Shown here: in pieces, positions 41,951 through 43,749 of the stretch | How the letters are laid out: every line of letters starts with the position of its first letter | Numbering within the stretch: position 1 is the stretch's first letter | Assembly (NCBI GenBank): GCA_900768045.1 | Contig: CAAGBL010000003.1 | Coordinates: forward strand, 1-43,749 | DNA length: 43,749 nucleotides | Reading direction: 5' to 3' | DNA from: an uncultured Alistipes sp. | Lineage (GTDB): Bacteria > Bacteroidota > Bacteroidia > Bacteroidales > Rikenellaceae | Notes under the pieces: model-generated | What the model saw: only the letters and a program-made list of their open reading frames with translations | Databases searched by the model: none | What the model was told of the DNA's origin: nothing | Made by a program: the position numbers and the translations under genes

Positions 41951-43198
41951 CTACCACTCGGTAAATTTGCCTACGCCACGGAACCTACCCGAGATCTTGT
42001 TGTTCTCGTCATCAACGCAGTCGATAGAGAAGGTGTAGACATCGTTATCATCCTTCTCGACGGTGATTGTGCCATCGACAAGAGGTGCAAAGTCGAGATA
42101 TCCCGCAGTCATATACCATGTGTTGGTCTGCATATACTGACCACCACCCAAATCCTCCATTGTGCCAATGAGGAAGTGACCTGTCGTAGTGCCTGGTGTA
42201 TAAGTGCCGCAGATGTCTGTTGTGCCACGCTTAAGCTGAAGGTCGAGCTGGAACTCGTCGCCAAACTCCTCGCCAGTCTCAGGGTCGAGCGACTCGAAGA
42301 GGTATACCTGACAGGTGTCGGCACCAGCGTAGTACATATTGCCAATATACGCGCCTACAAACAAGCCGTCGTTGATGTCGAAGTAGTAGTCGCGCTTTAG
42401 CGTGCTAAAGCCGCTATTGTCGTCTGCCTGGTAGTAGTCGATATTTAGGCTGCCCTCATATTTGAGGTAGTGTTTCTCGCCCGTCTCAAGGGTGATGAAT
42501 GCCTCAATCTTATTATCTGATACCACAACACGTAGCTCCACAAAGAGTTCCTTTGTAGTACCCGCTGATGTCTTTCTTACAAGGTAGCTGTATCCTGCAT
42601 TTATCGCACCCGCCTTCTTCTCGTAGTCCAAGAAATACTCGCCCTTAGGTATTGTAGCTATGCCATTTCTTGCTGGCAATGCTGAATATAGGTCGAAGAG
42701 GTAGTACGATGCATCGTCGTAGAGGTTGCCACTCTGGTTCATGCCCTTATCCGAGATGATGAGGTTGTAGCTATACGCATCTGTGCCCTCCACCTTGTCG
42801 AGGTAGAAGCTGCCATCAAGACTCTTTGCCGTAAACTGAACATCTACATTGAACTGAGCGCGCTGCATGATAGATACACTGAAGCTCTCCTGGCCATATG
42901 TTACGGTGATTGTGCCACGACGCTCCTCTTCAGTGTCGTTTGCAGCCACTTTGTATGCTATCACATCGCCTACGGTAGCCTCAATCCACTCCACCGAAGG
43001 TGTAGCTGTGAGCTTGGTGCCCTTAATAGTGTTCTCAAGAGTGTAGGTAATAACACCCTCGCCACCATCAGCCTCAAACCATATGCTGCTCTCAGATGTG
43101 AGTGTTAGATGTGGGGTAGTGTCACCATGGGTTGGGTTGTCGTTGTCGCACGCAGCAAAGCTAAGCGCTGCAACCAAAAAAATAAGTATCTTTTTCAT
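41951..43198 (-). CDS. BACON-domain lipoprotein
   Basis: 415 residues. Signal peptide II with lipobox SFAAC (C17) followed by DNDNP, typical of surface-exposed Bacteroidota lipoproteins. A BACON domain (about 30-112: SIWFEADGGEGVITYTLENTI ... VTYGQESFSVSIMQRA) follows; this fold is associated with carbohydrate or mucin binding. The rest (about 115-415) is beta-rich, with GTYTPGTTTGHFLIGTMEDLGG and a terminal SGRFRGVGKF, and is not assigned. It is probably co-expressed with the upstream truncated surface protein (26-bp gap). No SusC/SusD pair is present in the window, so a role in glycan capture is only a guess. Confidence 0.88.
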   Translation of the reverse strand: MKKILIFLVAALSFAACDNDNPTHGDTTPHLTLTSESSIWFEADGGEGVITYTLENTIKGTKLTATPSVEWIEATVGDVIAYKVAANDTEEERRGTITVTYGQESFSVSIMQRAQFNVDVQFTAKSLDGSFYLDKVEGTDAYSYNLIISDKGMNQSGNLYDDASYYLFDLYSALPARNGIATIPKGEYFLDYEKKAGAINAGYSYLVRKTSAGTTKELFVELRVVVSDNKIEAFITLETGEKHYLKYEGSLNIDYYQADDNSGFSTLKRDYYFDINDGLFVGAYIGNMYYAGADTCQVYLFESLDPETGEEFGDEFQLDLQLKRGTTDICGTYTPGTTTGHFLIGTMEDLGGGQYMQTNTWYMTAGYLDFAPLVDGTITVEKDDNDVYTFSIDCVDDENNKISGRFRGVGKFTEW

Positions 43199-43224
43199 TG
43201 TGTATTAATGCTTTATAAATGCCA

Positions 43225-43749
43225 CTACTCGGGGTCAGCAGGACGGAATGCCTCCGACATGAAGACTGTAGTTGTAGGGCCATTGTTGAAGCCCCAAACA
43301 ACGATAACATAGTCGCTAAAGCCGTTTATGCTCTTGCCAAGGTCGCTATTGGTGATTGTCTGCTCGCCACTAAATAGACGCTGTGAGAGCTGGTTCTCAT
43401 ACTCTGGGAGGAGATAGTCGATAAGGTCATCGTACGACTTATCCTGATCTGGGCCATATCCGCTCACAGTACCCACTTTCTCGACAGTAACGTAGTACTG
43501 GTCGTTGGTGGTAGGTGTCACGGTGAAGTTTACCGATGACTTGGTAAATGAGTTGATAGCGATTGAAAACTCGTTTGACGATGGGGTAGGAGTGAGGGTT
43601 GTGAACTCCTTGATAATTACCTCTGTTGCGAGATTACCCTCGGCATCAATGCCAAAGATTGCGAATACATAGTCGGTGCTCCAGCGAAGCTGACCAATGT
43701 CGGCAACGCCGCTACCCTCGTTGGTGTACCACGAAGCCACAGTAGCCAC
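43225..43749 (-). CDS. Surface protein fragment with Fn3-like domains (5' end outside window)
   Basis: 174 residues with no real start visible; the frame runs off the window edge at 43749. Sequence is beta-rich: WSTDYVFAIFGIDAEGN...VIIKEFTTLTPTP is the end of a fibronectin-type-III-like or BACON-associated module, followed by a second sandwich (INSFTKSSVNFTVTPT...FSDYVIVVWGFNNGPTTTVFMSEAFRPADPE). Such repeats occur in large Bacteroidota lipoproteins. It is immediately upstream of the BACON lipoprotein, so both belong to one operon of cell-surface proteins. Function unknown. Confidence 0.7.
   Translation of the reverse strand: MATVASWYTNEGSGVADIGQLRWSTDYVFAIFGIDAEGNLATEVIIKEFTTLTPTPSSNEFSIAINSFTKSSVNFTVTPTTNDQYYVTVEKVGTVSGYGPDQDKSYDDLIDYLLPEYENQLSQRLFSGEQTITNSDLGKSINGFSDYVIVVWGFNNGPTTTVFMSEAFRPADPE

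Overview
The window is a gene-dense chromosomal segment of a Bacteroidota bacterium, most likely order Bacteroidales and possibly Rikenellaceae/Alistipes-like (the genus is an inference). The evidence is the promoters with the Bacteroidota -7 box TAnnTTTG (several with TTTG 19 bp upstream), the lack of obvious Shine-Dalgarno sites, a secreted GH84 hexosaminidase, a BACON-domain lipoprotein, the NagB-LmbE fusion, and a DUF3822-rsmD gene pair. No transposase, integrase, phage gene or CRISPR array is visible.

Layout. 1-502: non-coding, with the tail of a hairpin repeat element, 9-bp and 7-bp tandem repeats and the promoter of the GH84 gene (503-3037). 3625-7793: a PhoB/PhoR-like two-component system divergent from a PiT phosphate transporter with a PhoU-like tail; perfect 11-bp tandem repeats in the transporter promoter look like a response-regulator site. 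8279-13221 (minus): a membrane protein of unknown function, mutS and a RecD-like helicase. 13280-15206 (plus): unknown membrane-anchored protein, DUF3822 protein, rsmD. 15307-15969: tRNA-Asp followed by duplicated copies of its own 3' end and terminator. 15970-18480: Pmp3-type peptide, SDR, aldehyde dehydrogenase. 18877-20277 dnaA (minus); 20624-22369 phosphohexomutase; then a zinc-ribbon peptide, PrxQ-type peroxiredoxin, recA, a bifunctional (p)ppGpp synthetase/hydrolase and a HIT protein.

27455-28104 is an AT-rich regulatory region with repeated TTACA-nn-TGTAA half-palindromes in front of a small XRE regulator. 28731-33587 (minus) reads NagB-LmbE fusion, nagB, uvrB. 34185-38099 (minus) is a DAACS symporter, an NCS2 nucleobase permease and purA. 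38230-39439 (plus) is a zinc-less sirtuin overlapping an L,D-transpeptidase-like gene. 39471-43749 (minus) holds a CYTH protein, a C1 aminopeptidase, a YqaA membrane protein, a BACON lipoprotein and a truncated surface protein. Functional themes are amino-sugar use (GH84, NagB, NagB-LmbE), DNA maintenance (mutS, recA, uvrB, helicase, dnaA) and purine supply (NCS2 permease, purA).

The most unusual signal is non-coding. Four copies (1-100, 7791-7930, 22367-22505, 34059-34187) of a roughly 130-bp element consist of a basal inverted repeat enclosing three hairpins. In the three complete copies the element starts exactly at, and supplies, the TAA stop codon of the upstream gene. The central hairpin has compensatory changes in its outer stem but an invariant GTAC-N5-GTAC top in all four. 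Each copy is followed by a purine-arm/pyrimidine-arm low-complexity tract. This is a good candidate for an undescribed structured RNA or miniature mobile family.
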